This document shows, one piece after another, positions 38,891-47,812 of a stretch of 64,000 nucleotides of DNA. The translations under genes and the position numbers were made by a program. The notes beneath the pieces were generated by a model, which had not been told where the DNA came from, made no database searches, and saw only the letters and a list, made by a program, of their open reading frames with translations. Numbering within the stretch: the first letter of the stretch is position 1; the number at the start of each line of letters is the position of its first letter. Source of the DNA: Lentiprolixibacter aurantiacus (GTDB lineage Bacteria > Bacteroidota > Bacteroidia > Flavobacteriales > Flavobacteriaceae); NCBI RefSeq assembly GCF_026241225.1, contig NZ_JAPFQP010000003.1, forward strand, positions 248,001 through 312,000, written 5' to 3'.

Positions 38891-39088
38891 ATGCCTAAGA
38901 TGAAGACAAAATCCAGTGCTAAGAAACGTTTTAAGTTAACGGGTACTGGAAAAATCAAAAGAAAACATGCTTTTAAAAGTCACATCCTGACAAAGAAAAG
39001 CAAAAAGAGAAAGCTCAAATTGACCCACGCTACGTTGGTACACGACGCAGATGAGGACAACATCAGACAACAATTACGTCTGAAGTAA
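38891..39088 (+). CDS. rpmI: Ribosomal protein bL35
   Basis: 65 residues, highly basic, with the bL35 signature [20 protein letters not shown] and [12 protein letters not shown] large-subunit protein, located between infC and rplT as in most bacteria. 33 nt after infC. Confidence 0.97.
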   Translation: MPKMKTKSSAKKRFKLTGTGKIKRKHAFKSHILTKKSKKRKLKLTHATLVHDADEDNIRQQLRLK

Positions 39089-39184
39089 GTCAATTAAGGT
39101 AGTATTAACCATGGAGTCAGGCTCACAAAGATTTTAAATCCCATAAAACGGAAATAGAACGCCTGCTACAAAAAACACAAAAAA

Positions 39185-39529
39185 ATGCCAAGATCAGTAA
39201 ATTCAGTAGCCTCTAGGGCTCGTAGAAAAAAAGTAATGAAACAGGCCAAAGGATATTTTGGCCGAAGGAAGAATGTTTGGACTGTTGCGAAAAACGCGGT
39301 GGAGAAAGCCATGTTGTACGCTTATCGCGACAGGAGGAACAAAAAACGCAGTTTCCGCGCTCTTTGGATCACCAGGATCAACGCGGGAGCAAGGATGCAC
39401 GGAATGTCTTATTCCCAATTCATGGGTAAATTAAAATCCAATAATATCAGCCTGAACCGCAAAGTTCTCGCAGATCTGGCCATGAATCACCCGGATGCCT
39501 TCAAGGCAATTGTGGAAAAAGTAAAGTAA
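39185..39529 (+). CDS. rplT: Ribosomal protein bL20
   Basis: 114 residues with the bL20 pattern [28 protein letters not shown] and the [13 protein letters not shown] motif. It is an early assembly protein of the large subunit. In E. coli and Bacillus it represses its own operon by binding leader mRNA; the 96-nt rpmI-rplT spacer here shows no obvious mimic structure. A strong terminator follows. Confidence 0.97.
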   Translation: MPRSVNSVASRARRKKVMKQAKGYFGRRKNVWTVAKNAVEKAMLYAYRDRRNKKRSFRALWITRINAGARMHGMSYSQFMGKLKSNNISLNRKVLADLAMNHPDAFKAIVEKVK

Positions 39530-39550
39530 ACCCATTATATCTCGCAATAA

Positions 39551-39580
39551 AAAATCCCGCTGATTCAGCGGGATTTTTTT
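39551..39580. terminator. Bidirectional terminator between rplT and the TPR gene
   Basis: Stem AAAATCCCGC / GCGGGATTTT (extendable by TGA/TCA) followed by a T run on the right and an A run on the left, serving both rplT and the leftward TPR gene. Confidence 0.88.
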
Positions 39581-39600
39581 ATAACAGGCTTTTCCAATGT

Positions 39601-40383
39601 TTACTCCTCCTTAGCCTTCATTTTATCCTCAATCTCCTTTATCTTGTCTGATGCACTTCTGGAAGCCGGATAGTGCATGCGGGCCTTTTTATAGTATGCC
39701 AAGGCATTTTCCATATCACCCTCATTAAAATAGTATTCCCCCATGGAATCATAGGCATTGTAACCATCAGGGCGTAATTCCAGGTATTTATCCAGATGGG
39801 CTTTGGCCTTGGCCTTATCGCCTTCAGCGTAGTACATATATCCCAGGATATTGTGCACATGGGCATTACTCCTGTCCTTCTTAGCATTTTTTGCAGCCAG
39901 TTTCTCCAGCTCGGCAATCTGTTCCTTAACATCTTTTCGGGACAGGGCGTACCTGAAGTTCACAAAACCTCCATCATAAGCCAGTTCATACATCTTTGCC
40001 CAAATAGCACGATTCTTATCCGCTGCACCTTCATTCTGCCAGTCTAAATCGAGTGTAGAAACAAACAACTTAGACACTTCATTCTTGCCTTCTACATTTT
40101 TTTTCGCTTCGGCTATGTGGTGTTTTCGTTTATCTCCCCAGGACATATTGGCTAAAACCACATGAGGAGCAAACAAGGTAGGGTCCTGGGCAACCGCAGC
40201 ATCAAAAAAGGTGTAGGCCTTTTCACGTTCTACATTCATCATGTGGTCCATACCTCTCATTACCATGGCATTGGCAATTTCGTCTTCTGATCCCCACATT
40301 ATGTACTGGGATTCCGGTTTTTGAGAGAATAATGCCAGTGGTACCAGCATCAGGATCAGGGCTAATTTAAGTGTTGTTTTCAT
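39601..40383 (-). CDS. Exported TPR-repeat protein
   Basis: 260 residues with a signal peptide ending LALFSQ. Tetratricopeptide units are visible around residues 48-80 (AYTFFDAAVAQDPTLFAPHV) and in the last 90 residues (NAHVHNILGYMYYAEGDKAK, AYDSMGEYYFNEGDMENAL). TPR proteins are scaffolds for protein interaction; this one is periplasmic or envelope-associated by its signal. Partner unknown, no operon partner nearby. Confidence 0.85.
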   Translation of the reverse strand: MKTTLKLALILMLVPLALFSQKPESQYIMWGSEDEIANAMVMRGMDHMMNVEREKAYTFFDAAVAQDPTLFAPHVVLANMSWGDKRKHHIAEAKKNVEGKNEVSKLFVSTLDLDWQNEGAADKNRAIWAKMYELAYDGGFVNFRYALSRKDVKEQIAELEKLAAKNAKKDRSNAHVHNILGYMYYAEGDKAKAKAHLDKYLELRPDGYNAYDSMGEYYFNEGDMENALAYYKKARMHYPASRSASDKIKEIEDKMKAKEE

Positions 40384-40513
40384 TATTGGTTAGTTTTTAG
40401 ATTATTAATTGTCTTAATGTACTTAATTTCAACAAGAAATAAAACTATAATCTGCTATCTTAAATTCAACTTCAAAAAGGGCTATGGCTGACACTTGGAA
40501 TAACTGCGGTAAG

Positions 40514-40936
40514 TTAGGTTCCCCAGGCCGTTAGAACCAGTTTTCTTCCACTTGCCTGGTCCCGGTGTTCACAGAGGTATATGCCCTGCCAGGTCCCCAG
40601 GTTCAGCCTACCATTAGTAATCGGAACCTGAACCTGCGCCCCTAATAATGCGCTCTTGATATGAGCCGGCATATCATCCGGGCCTTCATATGTATGTACA
40701 TAATAGGGAGCATCCTCGGGAACCAATACGTTGAAATGGCTTTCAAAATCGTCCCTTACTGTAGGATCCGCATTCTCATTCAGGCACAAACTTGCTGAAG
40801 TATGTTTAATAAACACCTGCAGGAAACCTATTTGGATGTCTCTAATTTCAGGAATCTCAAGGCGTATTTGATCTGTGATCAAATGGAAGCCCCTGGGATA
40901 AGATCTGAGACGTACTTCACGCTGAAAGAATTTCAT
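40514..40936 (-). CDS. YjbQ/UPF0047 family protein
   Basis: 140 residues with the YjbQ signature HTSASLCLNENADPTVR, the conserved HIKSALLG and the C-terminal CEHRD...GRKLVLTAWGT. Members bind metal in a trimeric fold and some have weak thiamine-phosphate synthase activity, hence the name secondary thiamine-phosphate synthase; the physiological role is unsettled. Cytosolic, monocistronic. Confidence 0.92.
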   Translation of the reverse strand: MKFFQREVRLRSYPRGFHLITDQIRLEIPEIRDIQIGFLQVFIKHTSASLCLNENADPTVRDDFESHFNVLVPEDAPYYVHTYEGPDDMPAHIKSALLGAQVQVPITNGRLNLGTWQGIYLCEHRDQASGRKLVLTAWGT

Positions 40937-40993
40937 GGCTTACTATTAAGGGTAATATTGACAATTAGATAGCGGAAATTTAATCATAAAAAA

Positions 40994-41001
40994 TACCTTT
41001 G
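40994..41001 (+). promoter_or_regulatory. -7 box of the HAD phosphatase gene
   Basis: TACCTTTG matches TAnnTTTG. It covers the GTG at 41001 that would begin the longest frame, so the real start must be the ATG at 41022. Confidence 0.5.
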
Positions 41002-41021
41002 TGCCTAACTTAAAGTATCAA

Positions 41022-41825
41022 ATGGATTTATCTCGGGTAAAACTGGTAGTTACCGATATGGATGGGACCTTACTGAATAAGGATCACCAGGTGAGTCCTT
41101 ATTTTTTTGAACTCTATAGCGCCCTTAAGGCCAAAGGCGTTCACTTTGCCGCTGCCAGTGGTCGGCAGCACAATAGCATAGCCGACAAACTTGCTCCTAT
41201 CAAGGATGAAATCTTTATCATAGCTGAGAATGGTGGTTTTGTAACGGACAGGGGAAAGGAAATCCTGAGCACGCCTCTTCAGCCCGAAATGATAAACCAG
41301 ATACTGGATGTGGTAACCCGGGTTGAGGGAGCTAAACCTGTGCTTTGCAGCAAGGACAATGCCTATGTGCTGGAAAGTCATGCAGATTTCCAGGAGAAAT
41401 TGAAGGAGTACTATACCCGTTTCGAATTACTGTCAGATCTAAAAGAGTTCGACGGGGTGGTAATGAAAATTGCCGTTTTCCATTACGATGGTTCTGAAAC
41501 CTACCTGTATCCCGCGGTAAGGGAATTTGAATCCGAATTAAAGGTTAAGGTTTCCGGAGAAAACTGGTTGGATCTTTCTCATCCCAATGCTCATAAAGGC
41601 TTTGCGCTTTCCCGTATACAGAAAGCATACAGGATTTCCAGGGAGGAGACTATGGTATTTGGCGACTACAACAACGATCTCGAAATGCTTGGTCAGGCTT
41701 CCTTCAGCTTTGCTATGGCTAACGCACACCCGAATATTTTGCGTGCAGCGCGCTACACCACTCTGAGTAACAATGAAATGGGTGTGGAGCGTATTCTGGA
41801 ACAATTGTTAGCCCAGCTAAACTAG
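41022..41825 (+). CDS. Cof-type HAD-IIB family hydrolase
   Basis: 267 residues. HAD motif I is VVTDMDGTLLN (nucleophile and acid/base Asp), motif II is the Ser/Thr of FAAASGRQ, motif III the distal Lys in HPNAHKGFAL, and motif IV is FGDYNNDLEM. The IIB-type cap lies between motifs II and III. Such enzymes dephosphorylate small sugar or cofactor phosphates in the cytosol; the substrate cannot be read from sequence. Ends 2 bp from the convergent gene. Confidence 0.9.
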   Translation: MDLSRVKLVVTDMDGTLLNKDHQVSPYFFELYSALKAKGVHFAAASGRQHNSIADKLAPIKDEIFIIAENGGFVTDRGKEILSTPLQPEMINQILDVVTRVEGAKPVLCSKDNAYVLESHADFQEKLKEYYTRFELLSDLKEFDGVVMKIAVFHYDGSETYLYPAVREFESELKVKVSGENWLDLSHPNAHKGFALSRIQKAYRISREETMVFGDYNNDLEMLGQASFSFAMANAHPNILRAARYTTLSNNEMGVERILEQLLAQLN

Positions 41826-41827
41826 TC

Positions 41828-43144
41828 TCAGGTTTTCTGTTTCTTCTTGCGGGCTGCCGGAAACAAAACATTGTTCAGGATAAGACGATAACCTGGAGAA
41901 TTGGGGTGTAGTTCGAGTTCGGTCTTGGGATCGCCCACACGATGCTGGTAGTCTTCCGGATCATGACCCCCGTAGAAAGTGAAAAAACCTTTTCCTTTTA
42001 TTCCGTGAATATACCGGGCTTCCCCATTGAGCTTGTTTTCTCCCAGGATCATAACGGTAGGTTTGATCTCATTGGGATTAAAAGCCGTTGTCTGACCCAT
42101 AAAACCCTTCACCAGAGCCGTATGGTTCTGGGTAAGCATGGTGGGAACGGGATCCCATTTGGCTGAAAACTCCATCAGGCTGAAATAATCGGAATCCCTT
42201 GGTACATTATCCCGTTTCCGGGTCATGTCTATGGAAGAAAACTCATAGCGGAGCGGACTCCGTTCGAGCGTAAAATTGGTAAAGGCAAAGGTCTTGCTAA
42301 AATCAAGGTTGTTCTGGTAGTTGGCGTCCGAAGGGTCCCCATCAAACATGGGTTCGCAGATATCCACGCCCTCGGCGGCAAGTGCAATATCAAAACTATC
42401 TGTAGCCGAGCACATTGCGAACATAAATCCACCTCCGATCACATAGTTCCGAATCTTCATGGCAACGGCAAGTTTTTCTTCGGAAACCTTGCTATACCCC
42501 AGGCGGGCCGCCAGTTCTTCCGCGTTCTTCTTCCCCTCTATATACCAGGGAGTAGCCCGGTAGGCACTATAGAATTTTCCATACTGTCCGGTGAAATCCT
42601 CGTGATGCAGGTGCAGCCAGTCGTACAAAGCCAGTTTGTTATCCAGAACCTCTTCATCGTACAAGGTAATATAAGGGATCTCGGCATAGGTAAGGACCAT
42701 AGTCACCGCATCGTCCCAGGGCTGATTGCCCTTCGGGGAATAAACCGCAATCTTAGGTGCCTTTTCCAGGATAACAGCATCCTGATTCTGGGAAGGACTG
42801 TTAATGGCATCCAGAATCCCCTGGGCCTGACCATCAGAAAGCACTTCAAAGGAAACCCCACGAATCTGGCACTCCTTACGTATCCGTTCGCCGTCCGGGA
42901 GCAAAAATGAACCACCCCTGTAATTGAGCAACCACTGAACCTTTTGTTGCTGGCTCAATACCCAGTAGGTAATACCGTATGCCTTCAGGTGGTTTTCCTG
43001 ACTCTCGGCATCCATGGGGATAAGGATGACTGAAGCCCCGGCATTTATTGTGAAACAGAATACCAGTACCCACAAGTTCTTTTTAAATAAACAGGAAATG
43101 GTCCTAAGGAAGTTTGTTCCTAAGGATTTAGAAGGGGACGTCAT
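41828..43144 (-). CDS. Conserved exported protein of unknown function, usually labelled asparagine synthetase B
   Basis: 438 residues from the Met at 43144 (frame open to 43171), starting inside the end of dnaB. A hydrophobic signal-like segment (NLWVLVFCFTINAGAS) leads to a mature N-terminus VILIPMDAESQENHLKAYG. Characteristic parts are VQWLLNYRGGSFLLPDG and FFTFYGGHDPEDYQHRVGDP. In related genomes it is annotated asparagine synthetase B, but I see neither the N-terminal catalytic Cys of a class II amidotransferase nor the SGGxDS pyrophosphatase motif, and it appears exported. I therefore regard the enzyme name as unsupported. Position after dnaB seems conserved in the family. Confidence 0.75.
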   Translation of the reverse strand: MTSPSKSLGTNFLRTISCLFKKNLWVLVFCFTINAGASVILIPMDAESQENHLKAYGITYWVLSQQQKVQWLLNYRGGSFLLPDGERIRKECQIRGVSFEVLSDGQAQGILDAINSPSQNQDAVILEKAPKIAVYSPKGNQPWDDAVTMVLTYAEIPYITLYDEEVLDNKLALYDWLHLHHEDFTGQYGKFYSAYRATPWYIEGKKNAEELAARLGYSKVSEEKLAVAMKIRNYVIGGGFMFAMCSATDSFDIALAAEGVDICEPMFDGDPSDANYQNNLDFSKTFAFTNFTLERSPLRYEFSSIDMTRKRDNVPRDSDYFSLMEFSAKWDPVPTMLTQNHTALVKGFMGQTTAFNPNEIKPTVMILGENKLNGEARYIHGIKGKGFFTFYGGHDPEDYQHRVGDPKTELELHPNSPGYRLILNNVLFPAARKKKQKT

Positions 43145-44678
43145 TATCATCCGGATCCAGGTCATCATCATTCATCGCGCTTCCAAAAGCTTCGTCTGCA
43201 GATGGGAAACTTTTTGCTACAAACGGGTTTTCCCCATCTGCATTCATCTTGGATTGGAATTCAAATGGAGAATCAAAGTCATCCAAGTTATCAAATTTAC
43301 CCAGTTGGCCAATGAATTTTAACCGAATATTATCCAAACCTCCATTACGATGCTTGGCTACTATGAATTCTGCCTGTCCCTGTGTAGGGGTTCGTTCTTC
43401 ATCGTCCCACTCATCTATCTTATAATATTCCGGGCGGTAGATGAAAGATACGATATCGGCATCCTGCTCTATAGCTCCGGATTCACGGAGGTCTGATAAA
43501 ATAGGCCTTTTACTTCCTCCCCGGGTTTCCACGGCACGTGAAAGCTGGGACAGTGCTATTACCGGCACATCCAGTTCCTTGGCCAATGCCTTGAGGTTTC
43601 GGGAAATCGTAGAAATCTCCTGTTCCCTGTTACCTCCTTTCTGACTGCCCCCTGCAGTCATCAATTGCAAATAATCCAGGATGATCAGTCTAATCTTATG
43701 CTGGGATACCAGTCGCCTCGCCTTAGCCCTGAGGTCAAAAATTGAAAGCGATGGGGTGTCATCTATAAATAAAGGGGCTTTTTCCAGGGCCTTTACCTTG
43801 ACATTAAGCTGTTCCCACTCGTGTTTTTCCAACCTGCCGGTTCTCAATTTCTCCGAGGACAGGCCTGTCTCTGATGAAATAAGCCTGGTGATCAACTGGA
43901 CGGAAGACATCTCCAGGGAAAAGAATGCCACCGGGATATTGGAATTAACCGCCATATTCCGGGCCATAGAAAGGGTTAGGGCTGTTTTACCCATACCCGG
44001 CCTTGCTGCTATGATGATCAGGTCACTTGGCTGCCATCCCGAAGTGAGCCGGTCTACCTTGTCGAATCCTGAAGGAATACCGCTTAAACCCTCTTTGTTA
44101 GAAATCTCCTCAATCTTCCTTTTGGCCATAATGACCAGATTCTGAGCGGTTTCAGCCGACCTCTTTAGGTTACCCTGGGTTACCTCGTATAATTTCGCCT
44201 CGGCATTGTCCAGCAGATCAAAAACATCTGTCGCCTCATCATAGGCGGTTTCAATAATCTCGTTGGAAATCTTGATCAGGCTGCGCTGGATGTATTTTTG
44301 AAGAATAATCCTGGCATGGAACTCAATGTGGGCTGAAGAAGCTACTTTCTGGGTTAATTTGATCAGGTAAAAATCACCTCCAACCTGATCCAGGCGCCCA
44401 GACTTCTTTAACTGGGCAGAAACGGTTAATAAATCAACCGGTTCACTGCTTTCAAATAGCGTGAAGATCGCTTCGTAAATATAGCGATGGGCATCTTTGT
44501 AAAAAACATCCGGGTGCAGAATGTCAATTACCTCATCCACACCTTTTTTGTCAATCATCATAGCCCCAAGCACAACCTCCTCTAAATCAACAGCTTGAGG
44601 TGGTATTTTTCCCTTCTCCAGGGAAATGACTGAAGTTTTGCCAACTTTATGGCCAAGTATAGGGCTTGCTTTATCCAT
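43128..44678 (-). CDS. dnaB: Replicative DNA helicase DnaB
   Basis: 516 residues: an N-terminal DnaB domain (about 25-130, PPQAVDLEEVVLGAMMID), linker, and RecA-like C-terminal domain with Walker A ARPGMGKT, Walker B LIILDYLQLM, and the GSKRPILSDLRESGAIEQDAD region. It unwinds DNA ahead of the replisome. The C-terminus is a long acidic tail (DDLDPDDNDVPF). The next gene starts inside its 3' end. A perfect 9-bp inverted repeat sits just upstream of its probable promoter. Confidence 0.97.
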   Translation of the reverse strand: MDKASPILGHKVGKTSVISLEKGKIPPQAVDLEEVVLGAMMIDKKGVDEVIDILHPDVFYKDAHRYIYEAIFTLFESSEPVDLLTVSAQLKKSGRLDQVGGDFYLIKLTQKVASSAHIEFHARIILQKYIQRSLIKISNEIIETAYDEATDVFDLLDNAEAKLYEVTQGNLKRSAETAQNLVIMAKRKIEEISNKEGLSGIPSGFDKVDRLTSGWQPSDLIIIAARPGMGKTALTLSMARNMAVNSNIPVAFFSLEMSSVQLITRLISSETGLSSEKLRTGRLEKHEWEQLNVKVKALEKAPLFIDDTPSLSIFDLRAKARRLVSQHKIRLIILDYLQLMTAGGSQKGGNREQEISTISRNLKALAKELDVPVIALSQLSRAVETRGGSKRPILSDLRESGAIEQDADIVSFIYRPEYYKIDEWDDEERTPTQGQAEFIVAKHRNGGLDNIRLKFIGQLGKFDNLDDFDSPFEFQSKMNADGENPFVAKSFPSADEAFGSAMNDDDLDPDDNDVPF

Positions 44679-44691
44679 CTTTGCGAAAGTA

Positions 44692-44722
44692 GGGATTTAA
44701 CCTATAGTTAACTTTAAATCCC
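44692..44722 (-). promoter_or_regulatory. Possible operator upstream of dnaB
   Basis: GGGATTTAA (44692-44700) and TTAAATCCC (44714-44722) form a perfect 9-bp inverted repeat with a 13-nt centre. It directly precedes a near-consensus -7 element on the minus strand (TACTTTCG, 44691-44684) and would overlap the -33 region. No T run, so not a terminator. Confidence 0.35.
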
Positions 44723-44847
44723 AGTTAGTGATATTCACCGGTAGTTAACAATAACGGTGTTAATAAGTTACAAAAATATGTTTATAACCGAAAAAAAGCT
44801 GCCGGGCTCTTATCCGGAATTTTGAGGATGTCTGATAAACAGATTAC

Positions 44848-45801
44848 TTAGCCGTTGAATACGCCCATCTGAGAGTACTTATCCATTCGGGATTGGATCA
44901 GCTCCTCTGGTGATAACTTTTTCAGTTCACCGTAGCGCTTGACGATCTTATTTTTCACAATGTCAAAAGCCTTTTCCCTATTGCGGTGAGCACCGCCCAC
45001 AGGTTCTTTTACTATCTCGTCAATTAGCTTAAGTCGCTTCATATCCGTGGCCGTCAATTTTAGTGCGGCCGCAGCCTGTTCTTTATATTCCCAGCTCCTC
45101 CAGAGAATTGAAGAGCAGGATTCAGGGGAGATCACTGAGTACCAGGTATTTTCAAGCATAAGCACGGAATCTCCAACGCCAATTCCAAGAGCTCCACCAG
45201 AAGCACCCTCACCAATTATCACCACAATTATAGGTACTTTGAGGCGTGTCATTTCAAGGATATTCCTTGCAATGGCTTCTCCCTGTCCCCTTTCTTCGGC
45301 CTCAATGCCGGGGTAAGCACCGGGGGTATCTATAAAGGAAACCACAGGGATCCCAAATTTTTCCGCAGATTTCATCAGCCTTAGTGCTTTGCGGTATCCT
45401 TCCGGATTGGCCATACCAAAATTGCGGTATTGCCGGGTTTTGGTATTATATCCTTTTTGCTGACCAATGAACATAAAGCTCTGGTCTCCAATCTTGCCCA
45501 ATCCGCCAATCATCGCCTTGTCATCCCGAACCGTACGGTCTCCGTGTAATTCCAAAAAGGTATCCCCGCAAATGGCCCTGATATAATCCAACGTATAAGG
45601 CCTGTTAGGGTGCCTGGAAAGCTGAACCCGCTGCCAGGCGGTAAGGTTTTTGTAAATATTCTTCCTGGTTTCATCCAGTTTTTTCTCAATCTGACGGCAG
45701 GTTTCGGTTACATCAACCTCACTCTCTTCGCCAATGATCTGGCATTTTTCTAACTGTTCTTCCAGTTCCTTTATGGGTAGTTCAAATTCCAGGTATTCCA
45801 T
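44848..45801 (-). CDS. accA: Acetyl-CoA carboxylase carboxyltransferase subunit alpha
   Basis: 317 residues with the AccA pattern: [41 protein letters not shown], and [15 protein letters not shown]. With AccD it transfers carboxyl from biotin to acetyl-CoA, committing carbon to fatty acids. The N-terminal coiled segment is normal for the family. accD is not in the window. Lies between the EamA gene and dnaB on the same strand. Confidence 0.97.
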   Translation of the reverse strand: MEYLEFELPIKELEEQLEKCQIIGEESEVDVTETCRQIEKKLDETRKNIYKNLTAWQRVQLSRHPNRPYTLDYIRAICGDTFLELHGDRTVRDDKAMIGGLGKIGDQSFMFIGQQKGYNTKTRQYRNFGMANPEGYRKALRLMKSAEKFGIPVVSFIDTPGAYPGIEAEERGQGEAIARNILEMTRLKVPIIVVIIGEGASGGALGIGVGDSVLMLENTWYSVISPESCSSILWRSWEYKEQAAAALKLTATDMKRLKLIDEIVKEPVGGAHRNREKAFDIVKNKIVKRYGELKKLSPEELIQSRMDKYSQMGVFNG

Positions 45802-45856
45802 GGGTATTTTTTCAATTAGTCAGTCTAGCAAGCAAATATAAATATAAATACAAACC

Positions 45857-46744
45857 CTAGGGAGCTTCTTTTGCCCCTTTGTTCTTCAGGATACCATTTG
45901 CCACGACTGTGATAAGTATCACCAGAGCTCCGAGGTAAAAGTAAACATTCATCTTTTCGCTTTCCCCGAATATGAAATATGCCATCAGGATCCCATAAAC
46001 AGGCTCCATATTAATGGTTAACATCACCGTGTAAGGGCTTACAAAACGCATAATTTTAACCGCTGCAATAAAGGCAAAAGCCGTACATATGGAAGCGAGG
46101 ATGAGCAGGTATATCCAGTCAGTCCCGCTCAGTGCGAAGAATTCCGCGTTAAACGCTCCCTGAAACCCAAGTAATAAAGTAATAAACAACCCACCGCTGC
46201 TTAGTTCGTAAAAGGAGATGGTAGCCGGTTTATGCTTCTTGATCAACTGCCCGTTGATCAATGTAAAAACAGCCCCTAACAAGGCAGATACCAGCGCAAG
46301 CAAAATACCAAAACCGTATTCTGAATTTACATTGTATATCATGTATAGCCCTAGAATTACAAGGATTCCGAAAAGAAGTTCGTATAAGATGAATTTACGG
46401 CCATACCAGATGGGTTCTAGAAAGGCAGTAAACAGAGCACCCGTGGACATGGTCGCCAGTGCTATGGAAACATTGGAAACCTTGATTGCCATGAAAAAGG
46501 TTACCCAGTGCAGTGCTATCGTCATTCCCGCTATGATGAGAATCAGGAAGGTTTTCGTACTCACCCTGAGGCTGAAGCCTTTAAATCGTATATAGGCGTA
46601 AATAATCAACGAGGCCAGCCCCATTCGATACCAGACCAGCGGCAGGGCATCAATGGAAATGAGCTTTCCCAGGATTGCCGTAAACCCCCAGATAAAAACA
46701 ATGGAGTGGAGCAGCAAATAACTCCTGAGGTTATCTTTTGGCAT
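45857..46744 (-). CDS. EamA/DMT-family transporter
   Basis: 295 residues from the Met at 46744 (MPKDNLRSYLLLHSIVF); the longer frame to 46780 adds a Trp/Cys segment unlike the family. Ten membrane helices in two EamA repeats, with typical FIWGFTAILGK and the short charged end (LKNKGAKEAP). Likely exports or imports a small metabolite; substrate unknown. It overlaps the 3' end of lptG by 14 bp, so the two are coupled. Confidence 0.88.
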   Translation of the reverse strand: MPKDNLRSYLLLHSIVFIWGFTAILGKLISIDALPLVWYRMGLASLIIYAYIRFKGFSLRVSTKTFLILIIAGMTIALHWVTFFMAIKVSNVSIALATMSTGALFTAFLEPIWYGRKFILYELLFGILVILGLYMIYNVNSEYGFGILLALVSALLGAVFTLINGQLIKKHKPATISFYELSSGGLFITLLLGFQGAFNAEFFALSGTDWIYLLILASICTAFAFIAAVKIMRFVSPYTVMLTINMEPVYGILMAYFIFGESEKMNVYFYLGALVILITVVANGILKNKGAKEAP

Positions 46745-47810
46745 TTTGCAGGAGATAAATACCCAGGACACCAAATGCAAGATTGGGGATTATTATTGCC
46801 AGCAGGGGAGAAAATCCCGATTGTTCCGCAAGGGTCCCGAAAACTTTGTCGAAGAAGATATAAATAAAGGCCACGCCAATCCCGAAAGCCAGATTAACGC
46901 CCATCCCGCCCCGGCGCTTCACTGAGGAGACCGCTACTCCTATTATCGTCAGGATAAACGCCGCAACCGGCAGGGCCCAGCGTTTGTATTTCACCATGAT
47001 ATAGGAATTAATATTGGAAGCTCCTTTACGCCTCTGTGCGGCGATAAAGGTATTGAGCTCAAACAGGTTTTTGGTCTCAGCGATATAAGACACCGGTGTC
47101 AGGTCTTCTATCTTAAAGGTAAAAAGGGTATCCAGACGCCTTTTGGTTTCCAGCACTTCATTTTCACCGCGCAAGTCTCTCTTGTTGTAATTGGTTAGCC
47201 GGTAAACGCTGTCCTTGTCAACCCAACGAATGTTCGCTGCGGAGATCTTATAATCCAGTTCCTGGTCTTCGTTGAAACGTTCAAAAGTGAAATTATAGCC
47301 AATTTTCCGTGCCGGGTCAAAACTGCTTACATAGATAAAATCATTCTCGTTCAGCTGATTGAATATATTGCTGGTAACCCTGTCCTGCTTGCCCTTTTTG
47401 AGGTACTTGAATTTAAATTCATTAAATCCCTTGCTTGCATTTGGCACAATGAACATACCCATAAAGAACATGATGATAGCAATGATGGTGGCCCCTATCC
47501 AGTAAGGACGGAGAAAACGGCCATAGGACACACCGGAACTGAGAATAGCGACTATTTCCGTATTGCTGGCGAGCTTTGAGGTAAAAAAGATAATGGATAA
47601 AAACAGGAATATGGGAAACAGGAGGTGTCCAATATAGATGGTGAAATTGAGATAGTATATCAGTATTTCGTTCAGCGGGGCCTCATTGTCGATCATTTTC
47701 CCAATCTGCTCAGCCAGGTTGAGCATGATCCCAATAGGAATGAACAGCAACAACATCATACCGAAGGTTGCCAGATAACGTTTTAGTATGTACCTATCGA
47801 GTATGGTCAC
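46731..47810 (-). CDS. lptG: LPS export permease LptG (LptF/LptG family)
   Basis: 359 residues with the N-terminal LDRYILKRYLATF start and SSGVSYGRFLRPYW motif, three helices, a periplasmic beta-jellyroll (about 130-260), and three C-terminal helices (GMGVNLAFGIGVAFIYIFFDK). It forms the membrane channel for LPS extraction with its partner permease and LptB (6.9 kb). Which of LptF or LptG it is cannot be decided firmly from sequence alone; the tgt neighbour and N-terminus favour LptG. 2 bp after tgt. Confidence 0.9.
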   Translation of the reverse strand: MTILDRYILKRYLATFGMMLLLFIPIGIMLNLAEQIGKMIDNEAPLNEILIYYLNFTIYIGHLLFPIFLFLSIIFFTSKLASNTEIVAILSSGVSYGRFLRPYWIGATIIAIIMFFMGMFIVPNASKGFNEFKFKYLKKGKQDRVTSNIFNQLNENDFIYVSSFDPARKIGYNFTFERFNEDQELDYKISAANIRWVDKDSVYRLTNYNKRDLRGENEVLETKRRLDTLFTFKIEDLTPVSYIAETKNLFELNTFIAAQRRKGASNINSYIMVKYKRWALPVAAFILTIIGVAVSSVKRRGGMGVNLAFGIGVAFIYIFFDKVFGTLAEQSGFSPLLAIIIPNLAFGVLGIYLLQNAKR

Positions 47811-47812
47811 AA

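Noticed and set aside
41001-41021. GTG 41001 as start of the HAD phosphatase
   Set aside because: The G is the last base of the TACCTTTG promoter box; ATG 41022 gives the normal N-terminus.
44720-44847. Replication origin next to dnaB
   Set aside because: TTATTAACA-like words exist but there is no dnaA gene, no box cluster and no repeat array.
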